A DNA stretch of 64,000 nucleotides from HXMU1420-2 sp040830545 (GTDB lineage Bacteria; Pseudomonadota; Alphaproteobacteria; Rhodobacterales; Rhodobacteraceae). Location: positions 20,752 through 84,751 of the forward strand of contig JBFOMB010000073.1 in assembly GCA_040830545.1 (NCBI GenBank), read 5' to 3'. Made by a program: the position numbers and the translations under genes. Below, in pieces: positions 32,087-39,544 of this stretch (its first letter is position 1; every line of letters starts with the position of its first letter). The notes under the pieces are model-generated. The model saw nothing but the letters and a program-made list of their open reading frames with translations. It was not told the DNA's origin and did not search any database.

Positions 32087-33241
32087 ATGGCACTTGAATA
32101 CCCGGCGACGCGGCCGGCCAATCCGCGTTTTTCCTCTGGCCCCTGCGCCAAGCCCCCCACATTTTCCGTTGATACGCTGGCCGACGCCGCCCTGGGCCGG
32201 TCACACCGTGCTGCCATTGGCAAGGACAAGCTGAAGGCCGCAATCGACGGCACGCGCGAAATCCTCGGCGTGCCGGACGACTACCGCATCGGCATTGTAC
32301 CTGCCTCGGACACCGGCGCGGTCGAAATGGCAATGTGGTCGCTGTTGGGCGAACGCAAGGTTGAAATGCTCGCCTGGGAAAGCTTTGGCGCAGGCTGGGT
32401 CACCGATGTGGTCAAGCAGCTGAAACTCGACGCAGAGATCAAGACAGCCGAATACGGCGAGATTGTCGATCTGGCTGGCGTCAATACGGACAATGACGTG
32501 GTCTTAACCTGGAACGGCACCACCTCGGGCGTGCGGGTTCCGAATGGCGACTGGATCGCGGATGACCGCGCGGGCCTGACGATCTGTGATGCCACATCTG
32601 CGGCCTTCGCGCAGGACCTGCCCTGGGACAAGCTGGATGTGACCACATTCTCCTGGCAGAAGGTGCTGGGCGGTGAGGCTGCGCATGGCATGCTGATCCT
32701 CAGTCCGCGCGCGGCGGAACGGCTGGAAGGCTATACGCCGCCCTGGCCCCTGCCCAAAATTTTCCGCCTGACCAAGGGCGGCAAGATCAACGAAGGCATC
32801 TTCCGGGGCGAAACGATCAACACCCCCTCCATGCTGGCGGTCGAGGACTATTTGCAAGCGCTCGACTGGGCCCGGTCTGTTGGCGGGCTCCAGGGACTGA
32901 TCGCGCGTGCGGATGCCAATGCGCAGGCCATTTTTGATTTCTGCGATGCCCATGATTGGATCGCAAACCTGTCCGCTGACACGGCGACACGGTCCAACAC
33001 ATCGGTCTGCCTGAAATTCACCGATCCCCGGATTTCAGATGGGGCCGGTTTTGCCAAAGCCGTGGCAAAGCGGCTGGAGACAGAAGGTGTGGCCTATGAC
33101 ATCGGCGCCTATCGCGACGCCCCTCCGGGCCTGCGCATCTGGTGCGGCGGCACGGTCGAAACCTTGGACATTGCGGCGATGCTGCCCTGGCTCGCCCACG
33201 CGTTCGAGGCCGAAATCGCGACCCTCACCGAAACCGTCTGA
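32087..33241 (+). CDS. serC: Phosphoserine aminotransferase
   Basis: A 384-residue PLP enzyme converting 3-phosphohydroxypyruvate and glutamate to phosphoserine. The start is ATG 32087 after TGGAAGGATA; the frame upstream (84 bases) is not family-like. It begins MALEYPATRPANPRFSSGPC, the alphaproteobacterial SerC form. The PLP lysine is in TFSWQKVLGGEAAHGM, and MWSLLGERKVEMLAWESFG precedes it. A small CCCCT / AGGGG hairpin sits just upstream of the ribosome-binding site. It is followed 70 bp later by serA in the same direction, forming a serC-serA operon. Confidence 0.95.
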   Translation: MALEYPATRPANPRFSSGPCAKPPTFSVDTLADAALGRSHRAAIGKDKLKAAIDGTREILGVPDDYRIGIVPASDTGAVEMAMWSLLGERKVEMLAWESFGAGWVTDVVKQLKLDAEIKTAEYGEIVDLAGVNTDNDVVLTWNGTTSGVRVPNGDWIADDRAGLTICDATSAAFAQDLPWDKLDVTTFSWQKVLGGEAAHGMLILSPRAAERLEGYTPPWPLPKIFRLTKGGKINEGIFRGETINTPSMLAVEDYLQALDWARSVGGLQGLIARADANAQAIFDFCDAHDWIANLSADTATRSNTSVCLKFTDPRISDGAGFAKAVAKRLETEGVAYDIGAYRDAPPGLRIWCGGTVETLDIAAMLPWLAHAFEAEIATLTETV

Positions 33242-33311
33242 TCGCTCTTCGCTCCCTTCCGGGCGCTCCTCGCTTTGCCGACCTGCGCCCAAAATTCAAA
33301 GGATTGCCCAA

Positions 33312-34907
33312 ATGGCTCCCAAAGTACTCGTTTCCGACAAGCTCAGCGAAACCGCTGTCCAGATTTTCCGTGACCGTGGCATCGACGTGGATTTCCTGCC
33401 CGACGTGGGCAAGGACAAGGAAAAACTGGCCGAGATCATCGGCCAATATGACGGCCTTGCCATCCGTTCCGCGACCAAGGTCACGCCCAAGATCCTCGAA
33501 CGCGCCGAAAACCTGAAAGTGATCGGTCGCGCGGGCATCGGCACTGACAATATCGACAAGGACGCCGCCTCGCAAAAAGGGGTGATCGTCATGAACACCC
33601 CCTTCGGCAACATGATCACCACGGCGGAACATGCCATCGCCATGATGTTCGCCGCCGCCCGCCAGATCCCCGAGGCGTCGGCCTCAACCCATGCAGGCAA
33701 ATGGGAAAAGTCCAAGTTCATGGGTGTCGAACTGACCGGTAAAACTCTGGGCGTGATCGGCGCAGGCAATATTGGTGGCATCGTTTGTGAACGCGCGCGC
33801 GGGCTGAAGATGAAAGTTGTCGCCTATGACCCGTTCCTGGGCGAAGACAAAGCCGCCCAGATGCAGGTCGAAAAGGTGGAACTGGACGATCTGCTGACCC
33901 GCGCCGATTTCATCACCCTGCACGTGCCCCTGACCGACCAGACCAAAAACATCCTGAGCCGGGAAAACCTGGCCAAGACCAAACCGGGCGTGCGCGTCAT
34001 CAACTGCGCGCGCGGCGGGCTGGTCGACGAAGAAGCGCTGGCCGAAATGCTGCAATCCGGCCATGTGGCGGGTGCGGCGTTTGATGTGTTCTCGCAGGAA
34101 CCCGCCACCGAAAACCCGCTGTTCAACCTGCCCAACGTGGTCTGCACCCCTCACTTAGGCGCGGCCACCACCGAAGCACAGGAAAACGTGGCGCTTCAGG
34201 TGGCAGAGCAGATGTCGAACTACCTGCTCGACGGAGCCGTGGAAAACGCGCTGAACATGCCGTCAATGACGGCGGAAGAGGCGCGCGTCATGGGGCCCTG
34301 GGTGGAACTGGCCGGGCATTTGGGCAGCTTCATTGGTCAGATGACGGACGAACCGGTGCAGGCGATCAACATCCTCTATGATGGTGTTGTGGCCGACATG
34401 AATCTGCCTGCGCTGAACTGTGCCGTGATCGCCGGGATCATGAAAAAGGTGAACCCGGATGTGAACATGGTCTCGGCCCCCGTGGTCGCGGCTGAGCGAG
34501 GGATTCAGATCAGCACGACCAATCAGGCCAAATCGGGCGCGTTTGAGGGTTACATCAAGGTCACTGTGGTCACTCCCAAACGCGAACGCTCCATCGGCGG
34601 CACGGTGTTCTCCGACGGCAAACCGCGCTTCATCCAGATCAAGGGCATCAATATCGACGCTGAGATCGGCCACCACATGCTCTACACCACAAACGAGGCC
34701 GTACCGGGCATCATCGGAGCGCTCGGCCAGACCCTAGGCGACAACGGCGTCAACATCGCGAACTTCCCCCTTGGCCGCGCCGCCGCCGGGGGGGAAGCCA
34801 TCGCGCTGCTCTATGTCGACGAACCGGTCCCCGCCGAAGCCCGCGCGCTACTGGCCGAAACCGGGCTCTTCACCCAGATCAAACCGCTGCAATTCGACGT
34901 GGCCTGA
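33312..34907 (+). CDS. serA: D-3-phosphoglycerate dehydrogenase
   Basis: A 531-residue enzyme oxidising 3-phosphoglycerate, the first step of serine synthesis. The start is ATG 33312 (MAPKVLVSDKLSETAVQIF). Domains in order are the substrate-binding halves around the NAD Rossmann domain (LGVIGAGNIGGIVCERARG), the catalytic GRAGIGTDNID, RGGLVDEEAL and HLGAATTEAQ segments, then the allosteric substrate-binding (ASB) domain (from about 320) and a C-terminal ACT domain (MLYTTNEAVPGIIGALGQTL). This is the long type I SerA. Serine feedback through the ACT domain is known for some members. Confidence 0.96.
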   Translation: MAPKVLVSDKLSETAVQIFRDRGIDVDFLPDVGKDKEKLAEIIGQYDGLAIRSATKVTPKILERAENLKVIGRAGIGTDNIDKDAASQKGVIVMNTPFGNMITTAEHAIAMMFAAARQIPEASASTHAGKWEKSKFMGVELTGKTLGVIGAGNIGGIVCERARGLKMKVVAYDPFLGEDKAAQMQVEKVELDDLLTRADFITLHVPLTDQTKNILSRENLAKTKPGVRVINCARGGLVDEEALAEMLQSGHVAGAAFDVFSQEPATENPLFNLPNVVCTPHLGAATTEAQENVALQVAEQMSNYLLDGAVENALNMPSMTAEEARVMGPWVELAGHLGSFIGQMTDEPVQAINILYDGVVADMNLPALNCAVIAGIMKKVNPDVNMVSAPVVAAERGIQISTTNQAKSGAFEGYIKVTVVTPKRERSIGGTVFSDGKPRFIQIKGINIDAEIGHHMLYTTNEAVPGIIGALGQTLGDNGVNIANFPLGRAAAGGEAIALLYVDEPVPAEARALLAETGLFTQIKPLQFDVA

Positions 34908-34941
34908 CCCCTTCATTGTTCTCAAAACACTCCGGGGTGAA

Positions 34942-34958
34942 TTGCCCGGAACGGGCAA
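34942..34958 (+). terminator. Hairpin after serA
   Basis: A perfect stem TTGCCCG / CGGGCAA with the loop GAA lies 35 bases after the serA stop. It is followed by a GGGGC / GCCCC hairpin at about 34971-34983. There is no T-run, so this may be a processing hairpin or a weak terminator between serA and the metallophosphatase gene. Confidence 0.5.
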
Positions 34959-35036
34959 GAGGGGCAGCGCCCCTGCTGCCGCCTTGCCTTCCCTGCCGCA
35001 GCGTTGCAAGTAGCCCGCAAACAGCAGGGGCAGCCC

Positions 35037-35768
35037 ATGACAGATCCCATCTACGCCATCGGCGACATCCACGGCCAATTGTCCATGCTCGAAACCGCCC
35101 TCGCGCGGATCGAATCCGATGGCGGCCCCGACGCCCAAATCGTCTTCCTCGGCGACTACACCGACCGTGGCCCGGACAGCCGGGGTGTGCTGAACCTGCT
35201 GGTTCAGGGGCAAAAACAGGGCCGCAACTGGACCTTCCTCAAGGGCAACCACGACCGGATGATGGAATGGTTCCTCGGCGACCCACCCCGTCAGGACCCG
35301 CATCTGCTGGTCGGCTATCACTGGTTTCACGACCGGCTGGGCGGCATCGAAACCCTGCAATCCTACGGCATCGACCAGATCGAGGGCCGCCGTCAGACCG
35401 AATTGGCCACCGAGGCCCGCGCAACCGTGCCCACCGACCACCTCACATTCCTGCGCGGCCTCCACCTCAGCCATACCCAAGGCCCACTCTTCTTTGCCCA
35501 TGCCGGTATCCGTCCCGGCGTCCCTCTGGACCAACAGGCCGAAAACGATCTGCTCTGGATCCGGCAGGAATTCCACAACGACCCGCGCGACCACGGCCCG
35601 TTGATCGTACACGGCCACACCCCGGTCGAAGGTCCCACGCATTACGGCAACCGCGTCAACCTCGACAGCGGCGCGGGCTATGGCTACCCGCTCACCACCG
35701 CCGTTTTCGAAGGCCGCGACTGTTGGACCCTAACCGACACCGGGCGCAAACCCTTGCTGCCGGACTAA
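35037..35768 (+). CDS. PPP-type metallophosphatase
   Basis: A 243-residue calcineurin-like phosphoesterase from ATG 35037 (MTDPIYAIGDIHGQLSMLE), with AGGGGCAG upstream. All PPP motifs are present: GDIHGQ, FLGDYTDRGPDSRGV, FLKGNHDRMM, a later FAHAGIRPGV and VHGHTPVEG. This is the serine/threonine phosphatase or ApaH-like signature with a dinuclear metal site. It may remove protein phosphate or hydrolyse Ap4A. The substrate cannot be set from sequence. It lies downstream of serC-serA and ends before a structured gap. Confidence 0.92.
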   Translation: MTDPIYAIGDIHGQLSMLETALARIESDGGPDAQIVFLGDYTDRGPDSRGVLNLLVQGQKQGRNWTFLKGNHDRMMEWFLGDPPRQDPHLLVGYHWFHDRLGGIETLQSYGIDQIEGRRQTELATEARATVPTDHLTFLRGLHLSHTQGPLFFAHAGIRPGVPLDQQAENDLLWIRQEFHNDPRDHGPLIVHGHTPVEGPTHYGNRVNLDSGAGYGYPLTTAVFEGRDCWTLTDTGRKPLLPD

Positions 35769-35795
35769 CACCCTCAACACCCGCACGCCGCAGTC

Positions 35796-35810
35796 CCGGG
35801 CCTGACCCGG
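35796..35810 (+). terminator. CCGGG palindrome after metallophosphatase gene
   Basis: The stem CCGGG / CCCGG with the loop CCTGA lies 27 bases past the stop codon. It has the same core as the palindrome at 2230-2246. No strong T-run follows. It opens the 484 bp gap before tdh. Confidence 0.45.
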
Positions 35811-35889
35811 CACCTCTCACGCACCAGCGGATAAAACTCGACTGATGATCTTAAACGACCGGTAACACGCCCGCGTTATACAGACACAT

Positions 35890-35967
35890 GGTTGGGGGCT
35901 GATCCGGTAACGAGTGTCCCGTTTGACAAGGTGAAGAGTACTGGCTCCCAACCACTTCCAGTTTTTT
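35890..35967 (+). ncRNA. Candidate structured RNA with terminator-like T-run
   Basis: A ten-pair stem, GGTTGGGGGC (35890-35899) with GCTCCCAACC (35944-35953), one G-U wobble, encloses a 44-base loop. It is followed by CTTCCAG and seven T residues (35961-35967). A possible -10 box TTATAC is at 35876-35881, with no clear -35. No reading frame fits. This could be a small RNA, the 3' end of the upstream transcript, or the non-coding end of a lost mobile element. Confidence in any one option is low. Confidence 0.35.
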
Positions 35968-36101
35968 TGAGTCTTGAGGTCAGCGTGTTGCGGGGGATTC
36001 TAACACCTTTTTTTGGCGTTTAGGGTCTGCGCAAACGGCCTTTGTTGAAACCGCTACGGCTTTGCCCGTGTTTCTTTCCGACCTCCGAAAGCTGCCTCCT
36101 A

Positions 36102-36190
36102 GACCAGTCCCCGAGCTCGGGTGGGGGTGAAGCCCCCGCCGTTTTGCCGAAGGCAAACCTTTGGTTTGACAGGGCGGTCGGGGGCTGGTC
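36102..36190. repeat. Nested hairpin cluster between convergent genes
   Basis: Outer arms GACCAGTCCCCGA (36102-36114) and TCGGGGGCTGGTC (36178-36190) pair with one wobble. Inside lie GGGGG-TGAAG-CCCCC, TTTGCC-GAA-GGCAAA and AAACC-TTT-GGTTT, and just beyond is AAAGCC-AAA-GGCTTT (about 36210-36224). It lies between the metallophosphatase gene (rightward) and tdh (leftward) and is probably a bidirectional termination zone. A decayed repeat element is also possible. Confidence 0.5.
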
Positions 36191-36252
36191 GGCTTCGCCT
36201 CCTGGGGAAAAAGCCAAAGGCTTTGTGTTCGGACGAGCGGATCCTATCGAGA

Positions 36253-37305
36253 TCACCCCGCCCGCAACCCGGCCCAGTCCAGCACCACCTTGCCGCTCTC
36301 CCCGGATTTCATCGCCTGAAATCCGTCGGCAAACGCGTTCGCCGCATACCGATGCGTGATCACGCCCGACACATCCAACCCGTTCTGCAGCATGGCAATC
36401 ATCTTGTACCAGGTCTCGAATATCTCGCGCCCATAAACACCCTTGATCGTGATCGCCTTGAACACGATTCGGCTCCAGTCCACGGGTGACTTGCCCGGCG
36501 GAATACCCAACAGGGCAATCCGCCCGCCCATCACCAGGTTTTCCACCATCTGATCCAATGCAACCTGCGCACCCGACATCTCCAGACCCACGTCGAACCC
36601 CTCGGTCATGCCCAGCCCGGCCTGAACCGACGCCAGATCCTCCTGCGCCACGTTCACCGGCACCACATCCGCCACCCGCGCCGCAAGGTCCAGCCGCGCG
36701 GAGTTCACATCCGTGATCACCACATGCCGCGCGCCCACGTGCCGGGCCACAGCCGCCGCCATGATCCCAATCGGCCCCGCACCGGTGATCAGCACATCTT
36801 CACCCACCAGATCAAAGCTCAGCGCCGTATGCACCGCATTCCCCAACGGGTCTAGGATCGCGCCAATGTCATCGCTGACCTCATCCGGCAAGGGCACCAC
36901 ATTGAAGGCAGGCAGCCGCAGGTACTCGGCAAAGGCCCCCTGCTCGTTCACCCCAATCCCGCGCGTTTCCGGGTCCAGATGGAACTTGCCCGCGCGTGAT
37001 TGCCGCGAATGCCGCCCGATCAGATGCCCCTCGCCCGAACAGCGCTGGCCAATTTGCAAGTCTTCAACATTGCGGCCCAGTTCCACGATTTCGCCCGCGA
37101 ATTCATGGCCCGTGATCAATGGCACAGGCACGGTTTTCTGCGCCCAGTCATCCCAGTTCCAGATATGCACATCCGTGCCGCAGATCCCGGTCTTGTTCAC
37201 GCGGATCAACACATCATCCGGCCCAATCTCGGGCACCGGGGCGTCGACCATCCACAACCCTTCGGCAGCGTGTGATTTTTCCAGTGCTTTCATCGTGTTG
37301 CGCAT
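36253..37305 (-). CDS. tdh: L-threonine 3-dehydrogenase without structural zinc ligands
   Basis: A 350-residue MDR enzyme oxidising threonine to 2-amino-3-ketobutyrate. Catalytic zinc ligands Cys42 (GICGTDVHIW) and His67-Glu68 (ITGHEFAG) are present, as are ITGAGPIGIMAAAVARHVGA and GREIFETWYKM. The structural zinc lobe is altered: where E. coli Tdh has four cysteines, this protein has Gly97, Ser100, Ser103 and Asp111 (GEGHLIGRHSRQSRAGKFHL). It therefore should not bind the second zinc. It follows kbl with a TGATG one-base overlap, which gives the two-step threonine-to-glycine route. Confidence 0.95.
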   Translation of the reverse strand: MRNTMKALEKSHAAEGLWMVDAPVPEIGPDDVLIRVNKTGICGTDVHIWNWDDWAQKTVPVPLITGHEFAGEIVELGRNVEDLQIGQRCSGEGHLIGRHSRQSRAGKFHLDPETRGIGVNEQGAFAEYLRLPAFNVVPLPDEVSDDIGAILDPLGNAVHTALSFDLVGEDVLITGAGPIGIMAAAVARHVGARHVVITDVNSARLDLAARVADVVPVNVAQEDLASVQAGLGMTEGFDVGLEMSGAQVALDQMVENLVMGGRIALLGIPPGKSPVDWSRIVFKAITIKGVYGREIFETWYKMIAMLQNGLDVSGVITHRYAANAFADGFQAMKSGESGKVVLDWAGLRAG

Positions 37306-38489
37306 CAGATCACTCCCGTTGCCTTGCCAGCGATTTCAAACGCGCCCAGCGCACGGTCCAGTTCGTCACGGGTCAGCGCCGCGTTCATCTGTGTACGAAT
37401 GCGTGCTTGCCCCTTGGGCACGACAGGGAAGAAAAACCCGCTGACATAGACGCCTTCGTCAAACAGCCGCGCCGCCATGTCCTGCGCCAGCCGCGCGTCC
37501 CCCAGCATGACCGGGATGATCGGATGTTCACCGGGCAGCAGGTCAAACCCCAGACGGGTCAACCCCTCCCGCCAGTACCGCGCGTTTTCGAACAATTGTG
37601 CCCGCAAGGCCGCGCCTTCCTCCACCAACCGGATCGCTTCGATCCCGGCGGCAACAACGGCGGGCGGCAGGGAATTTGAAAACAGGTAGGGCCGCGCACG
37701 TTGGTGCAGCAGGTCGATCACCGGGTGCGGTCCTGCAATATACCCGCCGATGGCCCCACCCCGTGCCTTGCCCAACGTCCCGGGGAGGATGTCTATGTCG
37801 ACGCCAAAGTGATCCGGCGTCCCCGCCCCGCGCGGTCCCATGAACCCGGTGGCATGGCAGTCATCCACCATCGTGACCGCGCCATAGGTATCCGCCAACC
37901 GCTTGATTTCGGGCAGGTTTGCCAGATAGCCGTCCATCGAAAAAACGCCATCCGTGGCGATCATGATGTGACGCGCCCCGTTGGCGCGGGCCTCTTTCAA
38001 CTTGCCCTCCAGATCACCCATATCGTTGTTGGCATAGCGATAGCGCTGCGCCTTGCACAGGCGAATGCCGTCGATGATCGAAGCATGGTTCAGGCTGTCC
38101 GAAATGATCGCATCCTCCGGCCCCAACAGCGGCTCGAACAACCCGCCATTGGCGTCGAAACAGGCGGCAAACAGGATTGCGTCGTCCTTTTTCAGAAACC
38201 CGGCCAAGCGCTGTTCCAGATCGCGGTGAATGTCCTGCGTGCCACAGATGAACCGGACACTGGCCATGCCAAACCCTTTGCCCTCCATCACGCCCTGCGC
38301 CGCCGCGATCAGGTCGGGATGATCTGCCAGTCCAAGGTAGTTGTTGGCGCACAGGTTGATCACATGCCGATCCCCAACGGTGATTTCACCACCCTGGGGC
38401 GAGGTGATCATCCGTTCCCGCTTGTAAAGGCCATCGGCCTCAATCTGGGTCAGGGTCTGGGACAGGTGGGTCAGGTAATCCGTGGACAT
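37305..38489 (-). CDS. kbl: Glycine C-acetyltransferase (2-amino-3-ketobutyrate CoA ligase)
   Basis: A 394-residue alpha-oxoamine synthase family enzyme. It splits 2-amino-3-ketobutyrate with CoA into glycine and acetyl-CoA. Motifs are NLCANNYLGLADHP, FGMASVRFICGTQDIHRDLE, DSLNHASIIDGIRLCKA, VDDCHATGFMGPRGAG and LGTLGKARGGAIGGY-type residues (LPGTLGKARGGAIGGY) with the PLP lysine. The length matches the family. It is the first gene of the kbl-tdh operon, and the 382 bp upstream must hold the promoter. Confidence 0.95.
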   Translation of the reverse strand: MSTDYLTHLSQTLTQIEADGLYKRERMITSPQGGEITVGDRHVINLCANNYLGLADHPDLIAAAQGVMEGKGFGMASVRFICGTQDIHRDLEQRLAGFLKKDDAILFAACFDANGGLFEPLLGPEDAIISDSLNHASIIDGIRLCKAQRYRYANNDMGDLEGKLKEARANGARHIMIATDGVFSMDGYLANLPEIKRLADTYGAVTMVDDCHATGFMGPRGAGTPDHFGVDIDILPGTLGKARGGAIGGYIAGPHPVIDLLHQRARPYLFSNSLPPAVVAAGIEAIRLVEEGAALRAQLFENARYWREGLTRLGFDLLPGEHPIIPVMLGDARLAQDMAARLFDEGVYVSGFFFPVVPKGQARIRTQMNAALTRDELDRALGAFEIAGKATGVI

Positions 38490-38871
38490 GAGCGACTCCG
38501 TTATACTGGAGGCGTATCTATCATGCCGGATCAGATTCCGGAATAGCGGATTTCCTGTTTCACGGAAAAATTTCCGCGAAATGAGAGAAATTGGAGCCGC
38601 GCATCGACGGGTCGCGGTGCGGCGATCCGAACTAACAGAGTTTCACTTTATGCCTGCCAAACCCGTACTCCCTTGCTGTCAGTCACTTAGGGCAAACAAA
38701 TCGCCGCGCCGGGGGGCGGCCCGGCGATGCGCGGCGGGCCAGAGGCCCTTGATTCCGCGCAAGCTTCCATGCGCCGATGGTTATAGGGAAAATCCCTCGA
38801 TCACCCTCTGTACAAAACGGGGTAACGCCTCCCTCAGGTCTGTACGTTTTGGGGTGTCTCTCGGTTTCGGG
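38490..38871. promoter_or_regulatory. Upstream region of kbl with palindromes
   Basis: This gap lies between the kbl start and the 3' end of the XRE-cupin gene, both leftward. Near kbl are TTTCC-N8-GGAAA (38551-38568) and the palindrome CGGAAAAATTTCCG (38563-38576), possible operator or decayed two-hairpin repeat. Farther away are ATCGCCG / CGGCGAT (38700-38706 and 38722-38728) and CCCTTGATTCCGCGC (38746-38760). The 12-base inverted repeat CTGTACAAAACG (38808-38819) / CGTTTTGTACAG (38877-38888) has its second arm inside the XRE gene and may form its terminator. No gene is seen. Confidence 0.45.
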
Positions 38872-39438
38872 CTATGCGTTTTGTACAGAAAGGATCGCCC
38901 GTGCAGGACCGTCCACAGCGGTGATGCAATGCGCCACATCCGCCGCATACCGCGCCGTGTCACCGGTCCCAAGCCGCTGCGTCGCGGTGCCAGAACGCAC
39001 CTCCAGCATCCCCGAGATCACCGTCAGCAACTCCCGTGCACCACTGCGATGCGGTTGACTGTCCAGCGCACCTAATGCAGCAAAATCAAGATCATAGAGC
39101 TCGTACCGCCCCGCCTCTTCCGGTGGCGACAGGATGCGGATCGTCACCCCGGCATCGCGATTTTCAATCGCCGGAACCTCCGCCGCGCGGACCAGCTCGA
39201 TACTGTCCCCACCCGGCCCGGTATCCAAAAGCCCCGCAAAATCAACCTGCAACGCCCGCGTCAGATTCCAAAGCGTCGCAATCGTCGGACTACTCTCCCC
39301 CCGCTCAATCTGACTGACCATCGACCGGGAAACGCCGGACAATTTCGCCACGGCGTCCAGCGACAGGCCTTGCTCGCGGCGCGCGGCCTTGAGCCGTCCG
39401 GGCAGTTTGTTCAGGATTGCGTCATCGGTGTCCGACAT
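38872..39438 (-). CDS. XRE-family regulator with C-terminal cupin
   Basis: A 188-residue regulator from ATG 39438 (MSDTDDAILNKLPGRLKAAR). Residues about 10-68 are the helix-turn-helix (QGLSLDAVAKLSGVSRSMVS, QIERGESSPTIATLWNLTRA). Residues about 110-185 are a small cupin (GARELLTVISGMLEVRSGT, RLGTGDTARYAADVAHCI). This architecture (SutR/PuuR-like) usually senses a small amine or acid. It is upstream of kbl-tdh on the same strand and divergent from the flavin monooxygenase gene with a 106 bp gap, so either may be its target. Confidence 0.9.
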   Translation of the reverse strand: MSDTDDAILNKLPGRLKAARREQGLSLDAVAKLSGVSRSMVSQIERGESSPTIATLWNLTRALQVDFAGLLDTGPGGDSIELVRAAEVPAIENRDAGVTIRILSPPEEAGRYELYDLDFAALGALDSQPHRSGARELLTVISGMLEVRSGTATQRLGTGDTARYAADVAHCITAVDGPARAILSVQNA

Positions 39439-39544
39439 GGCGGATTGCTCCCCCGGTCGGCCACGAAAGTCAATGCCAACCAGCACTTTGCACGATACAC
39501 AAGGCGCTGCATACTCAGGCAAACACCCCAAGACGAGGACCGCC

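Noticed and set aside
38490..38700. Riboswitch upstream of kbl
   Set aside because: The leader has palindromes but no recognisable glycine-, SAM- or threonine-responsive core.
39389..39544. N-terminal extension of the flavin monooxygenase
   Set aside because: The extra 52 codons overlap the XRE gene start antisense and lack conservation features; the ATG at 39545 has a ribosome-binding site and a family-like beginning.
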